Below are positions 1 through 11,448 of a DNA stretch of 64,000 bases, in pieces (within the stretch, counting starts at the first letter, position 1; each line of letters starts with the position of its first letter). Under the pieces are notes generated by a model. That model was not told the DNA's origin and searched no databases. It saw only the letters and a list, made by a program, of their open reading frames with translations. This DNA is from Lumbricus terrestris (taxonomy: Eukaryota; Annelida; Clitellata; Crassiclitellata; Lumbricidae). Made by a program: the position numbers and the translations under genes. The DNA lies in the NCBI GenBank assembly GCA_949752735.1, contig OX457052.1:33201844-33265843 (forward strand), in the 5' to 3' direction.

Positions 1-44
1 TATGGCTGCTTAAAACTTATAGTCAAGATATTCGTAAACTCGAA

Positions 45-215
45 ATTTATAAAGCGCCACTCGATAGCCAAGCGCGGGGCCCCAGCTTATTCACGAGCGC
101 TGCGTTGAATTATAAGGGATGTCCGTGAGAGTAGTCCGTGGTGGTCCGGGTCAAGTTACCATAGGATCAGAACACTGTGTGAGGTAGAACAGCTAAATAG
201 TTGGTACATGTTTTT
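45..215 (+). repeat. Dispersed repeat, copy 1
   Basis: AAAGCGCCACTCGATAGCCA, CCCCAGCTTATTCACGAGCG and CCATAGGATCAGAACA recur, diverged, at 41875-42030. No coding or terminal repeats seen. Confidence 0.6.
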
Positions 216-399
216 AAATAACATTTTAGGGATAAAGTTTAACGAGTCTTTAGGTCTCAGATTCACACTTTGGTCTGACCTTGCGCACATACGTTTAAGG
301 ATCGCAATCGTGACTTAAAAGTTTTAAAGCACCACTTGGACTTGGAGTCAATCGAAGACCGCCAGCTTAACCACCATGCATCGCTATAATCAAAGACCT

Positions 400-982
400 T
401 CTTCTTCTTCTTCTTCTTCATTGTCCATGGGCTGACAGCCCGTAGGTGTCCACTGCACACTTGACTACTCTCCTCCATGATTCTCTGTCCCGTGCTCGGT
501 GTGTCAGCTCCTGTGCATTCATCCCACACCACTCTTCTATGTCCTGCAACCATTCTCTGCATGGTCTTCCCCTTCTCCCCGTTCCCTCCATGATTCCCGT
601 CATTATGCTCTTTATCTTTCTATCATCGCTCATTCTTTGGATGTGTCCGAATAGTTTCAGTTTCCTTTTCATTATGGTTTCTATCATATCTGATTTGCTG
701 TTGAGTCTTCTTCGCACTTCTATGTTAGTTATTTTCTGTGTCCAGTTGATCTGCAGTATTCTCCTATAACAGTACATTTCGAAAGCCAATATCCTCTGCT
801 TGTCCTCCTTTTTTATTGTCCAGGTTTCGCATGCATACAATGCCGTGCTAAATACGCATGTTTCTAGTATTCTTTTCTTTATGCCATGTGACATTGTTTT
901 ACTCCTCCATATGTTGTTGAATCCCGCCATTATCCCTTTTGCTTTGTTTATTCTTCTTCTAAAGACCTTAAAGTTGCTATAA
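400..982 (-). pseudogene. LINE 3' end: C-terminal part of a non-LTR reverse transcriptase ORF
   Basis: On the minus strand a continuous frame reads FRRRINKAKGIMAGFNNIW, LYACETWTIKK, RILQINWTQKITNIEVRRR, LKLFGHIQRM, GRRGRPCREWLQDIEEW and ARDRESWRRVV. This is the conserved region downstream of the catalytic core in many animal LINE reverse transcriptases. The stop is followed by a (GAA)n tail (about 405-420 on the plus strand as CTT repeats). The copy is 5'-truncated near 982 and lacks the catalytic motifs. Confidence 0.85.
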
Positions 983-2164
983 TAGCCTAACCTACATTAG
1001 GCCTACACTGTGTGAGGTAACTCAGTGCGCATAAAAATATCGCGTCTTCTTTAAATACAAAAATCATTCGGTGAACAAATCTATAATATGAAGTAAAATT
1101 GATGAATGAGTAGGCCTACAAATTTCTTTGTAGAATTTTTTAGTAGATTTAAAACGTCATGTTTGCAGGTTTTTAAATTAAAACTGTAGCCTATCGAGGC
1201 GACACCTGTGAGAAAGTATACAACCTGATATAATAGGCTATAGGCCTAGCATTTCCGCGAATTGCCATTATTCATGAAAATATAAATAGCACAAACCAAG
1301 CAAGAACTGTCGAGCAAATAAAATTTGAAAGCCATATAATAGTATAATATATTGATGTTCTTTTACTAAGAGTTTTCTGTCCCCCATCCGAAACCTGAAT
1401 TTGAGACCTACCCCTCCCTCCCCCAAAAGGGGGATTAGATTAGGCCTAAACACTCTGGGCACCGCTCAACTAGGTCTGCCTCGTTCACCAAGACCAATGT
1501 CAGCCAGACAAGGATCACCTTTCGGAGAAGCTGTGTGACTCACGAATTGCTCATGAAATAATAGCTAGGCCTAATAATAATAATAGCTAGGTCCAATCCT
1601 CTTTTATTTCGTTCAAACTGACACAACGCAGCATGATTAGCCTAGGCTACAATCAAATATATGAGCGGATGATCACAAGACTGGGAGGCTAGATCTAATT
1701 ACACAAGTCGAATTTAACTGTCGGTTGTCCTGCAAGGCGCTCATCACGTCTCAATACTCAGTTTACCAACGCTAACTGCCGACTGGAAGGTTGAGTGGAG
1801 CTCTTGGGAGGGTAACGGGATGTGAACCTGCATCCGTGTGCTCTTCGTGCCCGAGTGTTTACCATTAGGCCTGCCCTCCCCTCCCCATTCTCGATTCTAG
1901 TGTCCGCCACAGGGGCACTTGACTTTCGAGTGGCGCGTAATAGGTTTGGAGATTACGATTGCGATTATTCTACGGCCAACTATTCACTTCTTTTCACTCT
2001 GTTTAGGCTATAGGCTAACCTACTCCCACGACTCTGTCTTTTACTCTTTAACTTTAACCTTAATTCCCAGTTATTATTATATTCGTTTAATTGGCAACAA
2101 AACTGATAGACACACCGCCTCGATTCTTTAGCGTTCATTTCCTTTCTTCTCTCTCACCCGCTTG

Positions 2165-2360
2165 CATTTCACCTCCTCCTCCTCTCCTCCTCCTCCTCCT
2201 TCTCCTCCTCCTCCTCTCCTCCTCCTTCTCCTCCTACTCCTCCTCCTCCTCCTCCTCCTCCCTCCTCCTCTCCTCCTGCTCCTGCTCCTCCTGCTCCTGC
2301 TCCTCCTGCTCCTCCTCCTGCTCCTCCTGCTCCTGCTCCTCCTCCTCCTCCTCGTCATGA
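2165..2360. repeat. (TCC)n/(TCCTGC)n polypyrimidine tract
   Basis: Nearly pure C/T run with regular TCC and CTGCTC units. It generates overlapping Ser-, Leu- and Arg-rich frames that are not genes. Confidence 0.95.
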
Positions 2361-2799
2361 CATCATCATCATCTTTCGTCTCCCTCGTGTTGGCGATCGG
2401 CCCAGCTAAAGCAACAATAGAATCCGGACTTCTACTACTACGGCCGCAGCAAGGAATAGGTCCTTGGGTGGAAGCTTACGTGCGGCTATAAGGCAGCTGC
2501 TGTGACAGCTGCTGTGCATCTGCTTAGCCGATAAACGCTTAACGCAGACAAACACTGACCGCGACGCACAAGAACGTCCATTGCAAAAAGCAAACTTCCG
2601 TTTGAGCCTACGACGATTTTTTTAAAGATCGCATGTCACTCTCGACCACACAATGGTTTACAATTTTTGAAATGTCGATCTGCCAGGATCATAAATATTC
2701 AACAGAATAATCAATTAGTTGACGAAAGGCTTTGCAAAAATAAAAAAATCGAACTTAAGCAAGCCGTGCCAATGGACGATCGCTGTCGCTCTATTACAG

Positions 2800-3480
2800 A
2801 CAAGTCTGTGTTCACATAGGCATACATCGTGCGGCGACGGTGGAACATGGTAGGAGGCTGCGTTCCTCTTCCAGTTTGACCAGTTTTCCACCTTTCCGGT
2901 TGCCCTATCGGTGGTTCGTCGACTGCAGGAGGCTTTAGTCGACCGAGCGATCGTCCGCCGTGGAAATCAGCTCGCCGACCGCAGGGAAATCCGCCTTCGT
3001 GGCCCTACGGACGACGCTGCCCGAACGATGGATCGACGGTCTTGTCGGCCATGACACCTCCTCGGTCCGAATCCGAGACCTCGAAGCGCTCGACCACCTC
3101 TTCCCGTTCCGTTTCTGGATGCATAGAACGTGGGATTGCGATGCACCACCGTCTTCTAACCGGTTCTGATCGGCGCTCTGCCTAAGAGCGCTGCCGCGCG
3201 TCACCCGTTCAAATCTACCGGGGGCTGCGAATCCGCCGAACTCGAACCCCCTACACTTCGAACCCGGCGTCTCGTCTCACCGTTCTAGCGCTCAGCCGGT
3301 CGGGCGGGCGGGTTCTGGGTTCCCGTAACCCGGCTTTCGGGGGTGGATGCACCTTCGGAACGACCGTGCTAGCTATTCTCTACCTACTCGGTCGTCGCTA
3401 TAGTTAAGGGGAGCGGCGGGGTTCGATCCCCTGACCCTCCTATCTGGTTTTCGTTTCTCGTGTCGACCGATTACCCTCAC
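2800..3480. promoter_or_regulatory. CpG-rich island, possible promoter of the RGS gene
   Basis: Dense CpG (for example repeated CGACC, CGATCG, TCGTCC words) in an AT-rich region, about 2.2 kb upstream of the first recognised RGS exon. Open frames on both strands here show no convincing family. It may hold the missing first exon; no splice donor could be assigned with confidence. Confidence 0.35.
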
Positions 3481-3699
3481 GCACATTCCAGTGACTGTAT
3501 TTCGCCGTCTGAATGCACAGATGAAGGAAACGCAGGTCAGTGGTCATCATCACAGTTTTAGTTGTTGTCTGCTTGCAGTGATGACATCATCGTTATCATC
3601 AATGGCCGTCGTTACATTGATAATGTCAGTGGTACCACCCTTGCACTACCAGTAATACCACTCTGTCATCACCTAGCACACGTAGTCGGTGGCCACCCA

Positions 3700-3805
3700 A
3701 CAATCATCATTATTGGCAGATTATTATCATTATTGGCAGATCATTATCATTATTGGCAGATCATTATCATTATTGGCAGATCATTATCGGCAGATTATTA
3801 TCGGC
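3700..3805. repeat. Tandem repeat, 20-bp unit
   Basis: About four copies of CATTATTGGCAGATCATTAT, the last ones decaying to TCGGCAGATTATTATCGG. Confidence 0.9.
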
Positions 3806-3939
3806 GTCATCATCACTAATCATTACCAATGCAACTATTATTGTCAACCCTCTACCAGCAACTTTGCTGTCAATAGTACAGACTTTTTCTGGCTCATCAT
3901 CATTGCCATGATGACAATAATAATGATCATTTCCATCTG

Positions 3940-3971
<32 letters not shown>

Positions 3972-4127
3972 CTATTATCATCATGATCACCACTCTGACC
4001 TCCCTCGATGTGGTAATTATTGTTGGCACCCATGAAGAAGCCCTGAAGTTTTCTCTCAACTAACACTTAAAAGATTTTGATTTTTACAAGTATGATGAGT
4101 ATGAAAATAATAATATGGTACATTGTG

Positions 4128-4345
4128 GGGCACGGTGGTGTAATGGGTATGTTCGTCGCCTTGCAACTGGAGGGTTGCAGGCTCGAATCCACCTCAAGCT
4201 GCCTCGTAGGGACCTTGTGCAAGTCCTTCACTCGTAGTTGCTCATGCGCTTCGGCATGAAACTCTGATTCAAGCTGCAAGTGTCCGTGCTGTAGTCGGGA
4301 GCGCCTCTGAGTAGAGAGCTTGAAGAGGCTCCACAACAAATGTGT
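4128..4345 (+). repeat. tRNA-derived SINE, family 1, near full length
   Basis: Head GCACGGTGGTGTAATGGGTA resembles a pol III A box. GGGTTGCAGGCTCGAATCC is a B box. The body contains GTAGGGACCTTGTGCAAGTC and TTCGGCATGAAACT. The 3' part GTCGGGAGCGCCTCTGAGTA plus an AGAGGCTCC segment equals the LINE-type tail. Followed by short CATA repeats. Confidence 0.82.
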
Positions 4346-4654
4346 ATACATACATACATGGTGGATGTAAGATCAGACACAAAATTTTGCATCTTGTTCT
4401 CATATAATCAAGCAGCAGCAACTGTACCCCTGCAAGGTAGCTAGTCAGTGGTGCTCCCAGCCCAACTCCGGTTAATAGAGAACACTTTTAGAATGCCTTG
4501 TACTGTATTGTATTGTATATGATCATTTATAAAGTGCATCTCTCATCTCAGCAAAGGCCTTTCAGAAGCTCTCTCAGTGTGATCTACCCTGAGAGAAAAA
4601 GCAACATTTGAGGTGAGAGAAAGGTGGGGAAAGACTACTGAAGATAAAGGCGGA

Positions 4655-4795
4655 ACAAGCTGATGGTGGGTGGAACAAACTGATGGTGGTGGAACAAACT
4701 GATGGTGGTGGAACAAATTGATGGTGGAGCAGACGGATGGTGGAACAAACAGATGGTGGAACAAACGGATGGTGGAACAAACTGATGGTGGAAGT
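4655..4795. repeat. Tandem repeat, 18-21 bp unit
   Basis: Seven or more copies of ACTGATGGTGGTGGAACAA-like units. Confidence 0.88.
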
Positions 4796-5481
4796 CCTTT
4801 CCATAGATTGGGATCTTTATATGCATTTTAATATGCAGGCTAGGCATCAGGATTGAGCCGGGGCTGTCCGACACATGGAACAAGGAGGTCAAGCCAATCA
4901 GAGAATCTCAGAAGATGTGCAGAAAACTGGCGGAGAGGAGATGAAGCATAAGCTAAAAAAGTTATTTCGGAGGAAGATCCAATTCAGACTTATGGACCAA
5001 AACAAGAACTCTGAAATTTTGAATTGGGGCAGAGAGAGGGAGCAGTGAAGTTGTTTAGTCAGTCACAGGAAGTCATCTGACCAGAAACTGCCCTGAATTC
5101 GGACCTGATACATAATCTCACCTGCCAACCAACTGGGGCAATTCTGAGCAATCTGCCACCTCTTTGTCAAGTTTTTTTGCCACCCCTGACATTTTTAGGT
5201 TCCAAAAGTTTAATCTCAACATTTAATTATATTTATTTACATATCTCGTTCTCAGTTTTAGATTGATTTATAAATGTTATTGTTTCTAATTTTAAGCTTG
5301 GATCTTGGAATTGCCACTTCTAGGTCTTCATACCTTAAGTAAAAATCTGCTATTACAATATCATCTGGCTTAACTATAGATGGACTTGGTTTGTTTGTGC
5401 ATTCCATCAGTACATATCACAGAGCTTTTTGTTTCTGTAATTTTTTGTAAATCTCCGTTCGTATTGTTTGTGCGTTTTCAG

Positions 5482-5651
5482 GTCAGCAGCAGTATTGCAT
5501 CGCACTGCTCAATATCAGGGACCGAGACGGAGTCACGCATCCAGAACGTGCAAGAGGCGACTTCTCAGGACCGACCGACTTCGTCGCCGGAAGTCACGCC
5601 AAACCGTAGAACACAGACTTGCTGCTTCTGCTGGTGTTGCAGCTGCTCCAG
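5482..5651 (+). CDS. RGS gene exon a: cysteine string
   Basis: The acceptor tgcgttttcag ends at 5481. The exon reads in phase 0 and ends with two bases of an Arg codon at CCAG|GTTGGC, a weak GTTGG donor. It encodes a Ser/Thr-rich head and [10 protein letters not shown], the diagnostic RZ-group cysteine string. The vertebrate string has more consecutive cysteines. Confidence 0.88.
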
Positions 5652-8600
5652 GTTGGCAAAATCAAATCAAATCAGATCAAATCATATTTATTGGAATCGA
5701 TTCAGTGGGAAATACATTCACAATGCACATTTTGTAGTACTTACACGTATTATACATGGCCACTTGCGTGACGTGGTGGTGTAGTAGTGGGTTCGGTGCC
5801 TTGGAGCCGGAGAGTTCCGGGCTCGAATCCACCTCTAGTGGTCACGTAGGGACCTTGAGTAAGTGCTTTGCTTGCATTAAATTCGCTTTGGCATGAAACT
5901 ACGATGCAGTGTCCGCACTGTATTCGGGAGCACCTCTGAGTAGAGAGCTTGAAGGGGCACTATAGCAAATGCGAGAAATAGAAATAAACTAGGGCTGTTG
6001 ATTTAATCGCGTTAATGGGAACTTAACGCGTGCGATTAACGCGTTAAAAAATTTTGCGATTAAAATTATTAACGCATTAATCGTACGTGTTAATTAGATC
6101 TGATCAAAATGCCAGAATCAGAGGCAGAAAAACTCGTTTTAAACGGAAGGCTCATACTTAAAGCTAGTGATACATTCTTTGGCAAATATTTCAAAACAGA
6201 ATTTGAGTATTATCGTATTCCTTGCTCAATTATCAACTGCATGTGAACCACCAAAACATGCATTTATCGCTAACGATGAGCTGTCTACATCGGCCGCATC
6301 GCATCGTCCACTAAGGTTGTTTCCTATTTCCTCATCCCGTGAGACTACGTTGGTTGAACTCCAGTAGATGGCAAGACCAATTGATCCAGGTTTCAAATGA
6401 TAAATGTTTACATAAGGACAACTGAGGCGAGGTTTGGCAAGAACTACAATTTATATTAAACCTCCTGTGAAAAATTGTGACTAAATAATGAGGTTCAATA
6501 GTAGACCAGCTAGGCCTATTTAGGGCCCCCAGAAATTCGCGATCTTGCGCAGCGCAATTTTTGCGCAAATTTCCAGGTTTAGCGCAACAGCGCAAAAATT
6601 GGCAATCCGCGCGATTTTAGCGCAAATTTTGACAAAATCTTGCTAATTTATCGAAATTGGGCTTTGATTGACTTAAAATCACCGCGGCCCATGACAGTTC
6701 AACATAACAACGACGACCGATGTGCGATAATCAAAATGGCGACCGCTGAATGGGATGAAATCATAGATGAATTTTTAGTTAAAGGTCGGTATTTTTGGTA
6801 GTAACCCACAAACTTAGAGTATAAAAAATTCCAGAACTTCACGGCCACACAATAAAATGTGTTAGACGAAGTTTCTCAAAGCAGTCACACAGCCGCGTCG
6901 CTTGCTGTCTCGGCTTATGACAGAACGAACGCATTTAATCTTTAGGCGTCAGGCGTGCACACAAAGACGAAAAGCTAGTACTCAGCACATTGTGTAACTT
7001 GGTGATTCATTATAATATAGGCTATATAATACTATTTTGAAGTTACATTTGTAATGAGCGTAGATTTCGGTGGGCGTAAATTTTGCAAAATTAAAATTAT
7101 TTGCGATCGTCTGAATACATTAATCTTATGGTTATAGGAACTTTATAACTGCATTTTTGGCTTGATTGTCTAATTTCTAGAACGCCAAAGCTTTACATTA
7201 AATGACAAAAACACTGTTAGATACTTTGGTACACTGATTGAATGAAAAAATAACGAACATTTTGATTTTTGAACTTGCGCAAAATTCGCGCAAATTTATC
7301 GTTTTTGGTGCGCAATTTTTTCAATTTTTTGGCGCAAATTTCTGGGGGCCCTACCTATTGTTAATTAATAATGGCATCCCTTGAACCAACCAATGTAAAT
7401 AAACTGGTCTGCCAATAGGCCTACAATTGGTTGAATAAAAAAATTAATTTTGATAGAGAACGGTTGTCTAATTTTCACATTTAGGCATATATCATTTTAA
7501 TTAAAGGTGGCTCAAATGAAAAAATTAACGGATTTTGAGCAGTTGACTGATTTGAACAGTATTTCAATTCTGTCTGTCATACAAAGCTGTTCAATAAACT
7601 AAATGCAGAAATTCAATAGGCCTAAGCCAAAGTTATTGAATATGTTTGCAATAGAAAGAATGCATTCAGTCATTAACATTTTATGCTTCAGGGGTCCTTA
7701 GAAAAATTTATAGTAAGATTAACATATTTGAAGGAAATGTATTGCGATTAATCTGCAGTTAATTGCGATTAAAAAAATTAATCGCGCTATTAATTTCGAT
7801 TAAAAATTTTAATCGAACAACAGCCCTAAAATAAACAAATAAAAATAAATTGCAGATAATGGACTTTACCAGGCAAAGTCATTTAGGCTGGAGAATGTTG
7901 TACATGTTGTACAGCAGCTGCAGCAAGGATAATGTGGATGGCTTACTTGGTCATCGTCACTAAGCGACTGTCTCTTGTTTGACCATTTCCATGGGCGCCC
8001 GCACATAGGTGCAAAAGTGGACAGCCACTTCCCGCCTCCTGCAAATTTTTGGTAAATTTAGCAGAATTCTTTGCACTAAAGAACTTCTAACTAATGACAT
8101 TATTGATGCACAAAGTTAAACGGAGATATTTTACATTTTGAAACCTCTACTTGAATATTATATAGTACTTATACCAATATCTTGATTTCTAGATTTGCAT
8201 AAATTAGTCAAGCTCTTGCTAACTATTTCACCAATCATACCATTGTTTTTTGCTTCTTTTAAAAAAATGCCACAGTAGGAGTGCATGGTAATGTATATGA
8301 AGGACATTGAAGGTAGATATGATGCGGTGGTGTAAAAAAAGGATGAGCACACCCTAAAGCTAGGACTCCCGAGGCAGCCACGTGTATATATGAAGCATTG
8401 GCAACTTTATTTTCCTTAAACCACATCATATGAAGGCAGGTGGCCAGGCCTCTTCCTCACCATCTCAGCCTCCCAGCGACAATGGATGGATACTGCAATT
8501 AAAAACTTTACTATTTGATTAATACTTTAGTACATATAAATTATCCTAATAAAAAAAGATTAGACTATCTACATTCGACAGTATATCAATCAATCAGTCA

Positions 8601-11382
8601 ATCAATCAATCAATCAATCAATCAGAATTTATATAGCGCCCTTTCAAGGTACCTACTCAGAGGCGCTCCCGTCTGAGACTGTGTGCTCTCGGTGTCATAG
8701 GGTCCCTGTATATATGACGTTCTCTTAATTAGTGCATTTAAAAGTATTTTACAAAAGCTCTCTCTGTGCTAACCTATGTGATAGTAAATTCCATTTGCCA
8801 AAATCATATCCAGAACTCGATCTTTTGCCTTCATTGGTTCTGCGCTTTGTAATCGGTTCTCTTCATTGTCACATTCATTTGTTCTTAGCTGGAACCTGAA
8901 ACACATCTTTTCGCTTTCTCAAAACCATTTTCTTTTCTCTGGGTCTTTCGCGCTGGGAGTGCCTCTGACTGGTGTGGCTCTTTTTCAATTTATTGTTACG
9001 ATACAATATAACACTTGACAAGGTGACATCAGGTAACAAAGCAATCAACAGCAAATCATCAAAGAGTCGCCACTGGTGGGCACACTCAAACACGTAGATT
9101 CTCGTCAGCAGATTGCATGGACGTTCGTAGTATCTGGACCAAGTTCCGCTGGCACACACACACACACACACGTGCAATGTCACACGTAAATACACTCTTA
9201 TGTGCAATACGTAAATAGATTCTCACGTTGCGACGACGCCACGACTTTAAGCCGGCGATGTCAAGGCGACATGCTTGCGACTTGCTTGCGTACGACTCGG
9301 TCACGGCGACCTTCTTCCGCAATTGCTTTTATTAATCCTCGACATTTATTTATTCGCCTTGACAATGAAGACCACCTTCGGATTTATTTAGCTCTCCTTG
9401 ACTGATCTGCCCCCTCTCTCTCTCTCTGTCTCTTGCGGAGTATTAAAGTTCTGCCACACGTCATTTTCTGCTTGCAACGGTTTTTGCAGTGTCAGTAAGA
9501 GCCACCCGCTAAATAGACTGACAACTAATGTAGTGTCGGCAATGTCGACGTATTTGTCATAGGCATGTGTGTACGTATGTATGTATGTGTGCGTGTGTGT
9601 ACGTATGTATGTCTGTACATATGTACGTTTGCAAGTATGTGTGTATGTATGCATATATGTACTTACTACTTATGTATGTATGCATTTATGTGTGCATTTA
9701 TGTATGTATGTATTATTTTTATTATTTTTATTATTGGGAGTTTTTTTATATGGCAGCCCTTCAAAGTGATCTACTCAGAAACGCCCCGTCCAACCACCAA
9801 AGCTAAATTTATGAGGCAGTTTCTAAGTTCAAAAACAACATACCGGTAGTCATGTGAACTCTAGGCACCATACATATATATATGGTATATATATATGTAT
9901 GTGTGTATATATGTACGTATATATGTGTGTATGTATGTACTATGTATGTAGGTATGAATGTAAGTATTTTTTGTATGTATGAAAATATTCATATAATTAT
10001 GTGTATATGTTTGTGTATGTAAATATGCTCAATTTACGTATGTTTTGAATGCATTTTTGTGTATGTATCGTTTTTTATGCTTATGCATAATTGCGTATGT
10101 GTGCATATATACCTGTGTATGTACAGTACATGCTCATGGTGCTTGGATGCTTTCGAGAGGCTAGTAATAATTTTCCCCCTTTAATATTCAACAATCCAGT
10201 TGACAGATTGCAACCGGTTATACAGTTGTGCAGTTATCTTAATTAACATCAATCTTAACTAATAACAGTGCAATACAAAGGCGCTTAATAACAGCCTATC
10301 CTCAGGGCCGTGTTTAAGGTTCTTCGAGCGGCCGTTAGTTTGCCAAAAGCTACAGCCACGTGTAAATAAGTATATATCATAAAGAAATATATATCGTAAT
10401 ATAGGGCTTTTATGGTAGCTACACTTTTAATTAATGTTTTCTTACACTTACTGATTTTACAAAACGTTTAGGCCAAAGTAACACTGAGACTCGCTGCACT
10501 TGCATAAGACATTTGGCCAATAGCTACAAAACTCTCAGCTCAGGGGCATTCGGTGCACCGCACCGAATGGACCTGTGTTAAACACAGCCCTGCCTATCCC
10601 ACAATAGACAGGACTTCGGGATTCGAACTCAGCTCCACTGATCTCTATGCCAGTGTGCTATCCAATGCACCACCGGGTCCTTTCCCAGTGAGATATACAT
10701 GGTACTAACTTTAAATCAAATCCGTGTCTTTAGACATACAAGCGCACATGAATACACACATACATATACTCGTATATATACAGGCATGCATGCATGCACA
10801 CATACATGTAAATTGCATACATACATTTTACATGCATTAAAGCATGCATAAATATACGTGTGCGCACAGGCATAAATGTGCGCACATTCATAAATGCATT
10901 CTTGCGGACATTCTTGACTTTGTAAATATATACATACTAGTTCCCTACCTGAACATTCCCTAGATCACTCTCCGACACATTCTATTACAAGCACTTGAAA
11001 CCTGTTCTTTTTGGCTGTGCTGGAGTCGGGAGTACCTCTGAGTAGTTTTCTTTAGGAGACGCTATGAAAATACTTGAATGAATGAATGAATGAATAATGC
11101 ATGCAATCATGCATTGACATACATACGGCTCGGGTGAAAGGACACCGTGACCGCGGTGTGGCCTTCACCTTGGCGGTGGTGTGTCCTTTGACATAACAGT
11201 GTGTGTGTCTGTGTGCGTGTGTTTGTGTGTGTGCGTGCGTGTGTGTAGGTGTGTGCGTGTGTGTGTGCGCGTGTGTGTGTGCGTGTGCGTGTGTGCGTGC
11301 GCGTGTGTGTGCGCATGTGTGTGTGTGTGTGCGTGTGTGTATGTGTGCGTGTGTGCGCGTGTGCGTGCGTGTGTGTGCGTGC

Positions 11383-11448
<66 letters not shown>

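Noticed and set aside
2128..2491. Ser/Leu/Arg-rich frames
   Set aside because: Translations of the (TCC)n polypyrimidine tract.
2935..3204. Minus-strand frame with VVRRATKADFPAVGELIS, faintly like the start of a GNAT acetyltransferase
   Set aside because: The similarity covers under 20 residues, stops follow at once, and the block is CpG-rich, which lengthens frames by chance. No downstream exon fits.
5380..5481. In-frame ATG 34 codons upstream of the RGS cysteine-string exon
   Set aside because: The added residues are hydrophobic and unlike the family N-terminus, and a good splice acceptor separates them from the exon. It is treated as intron.
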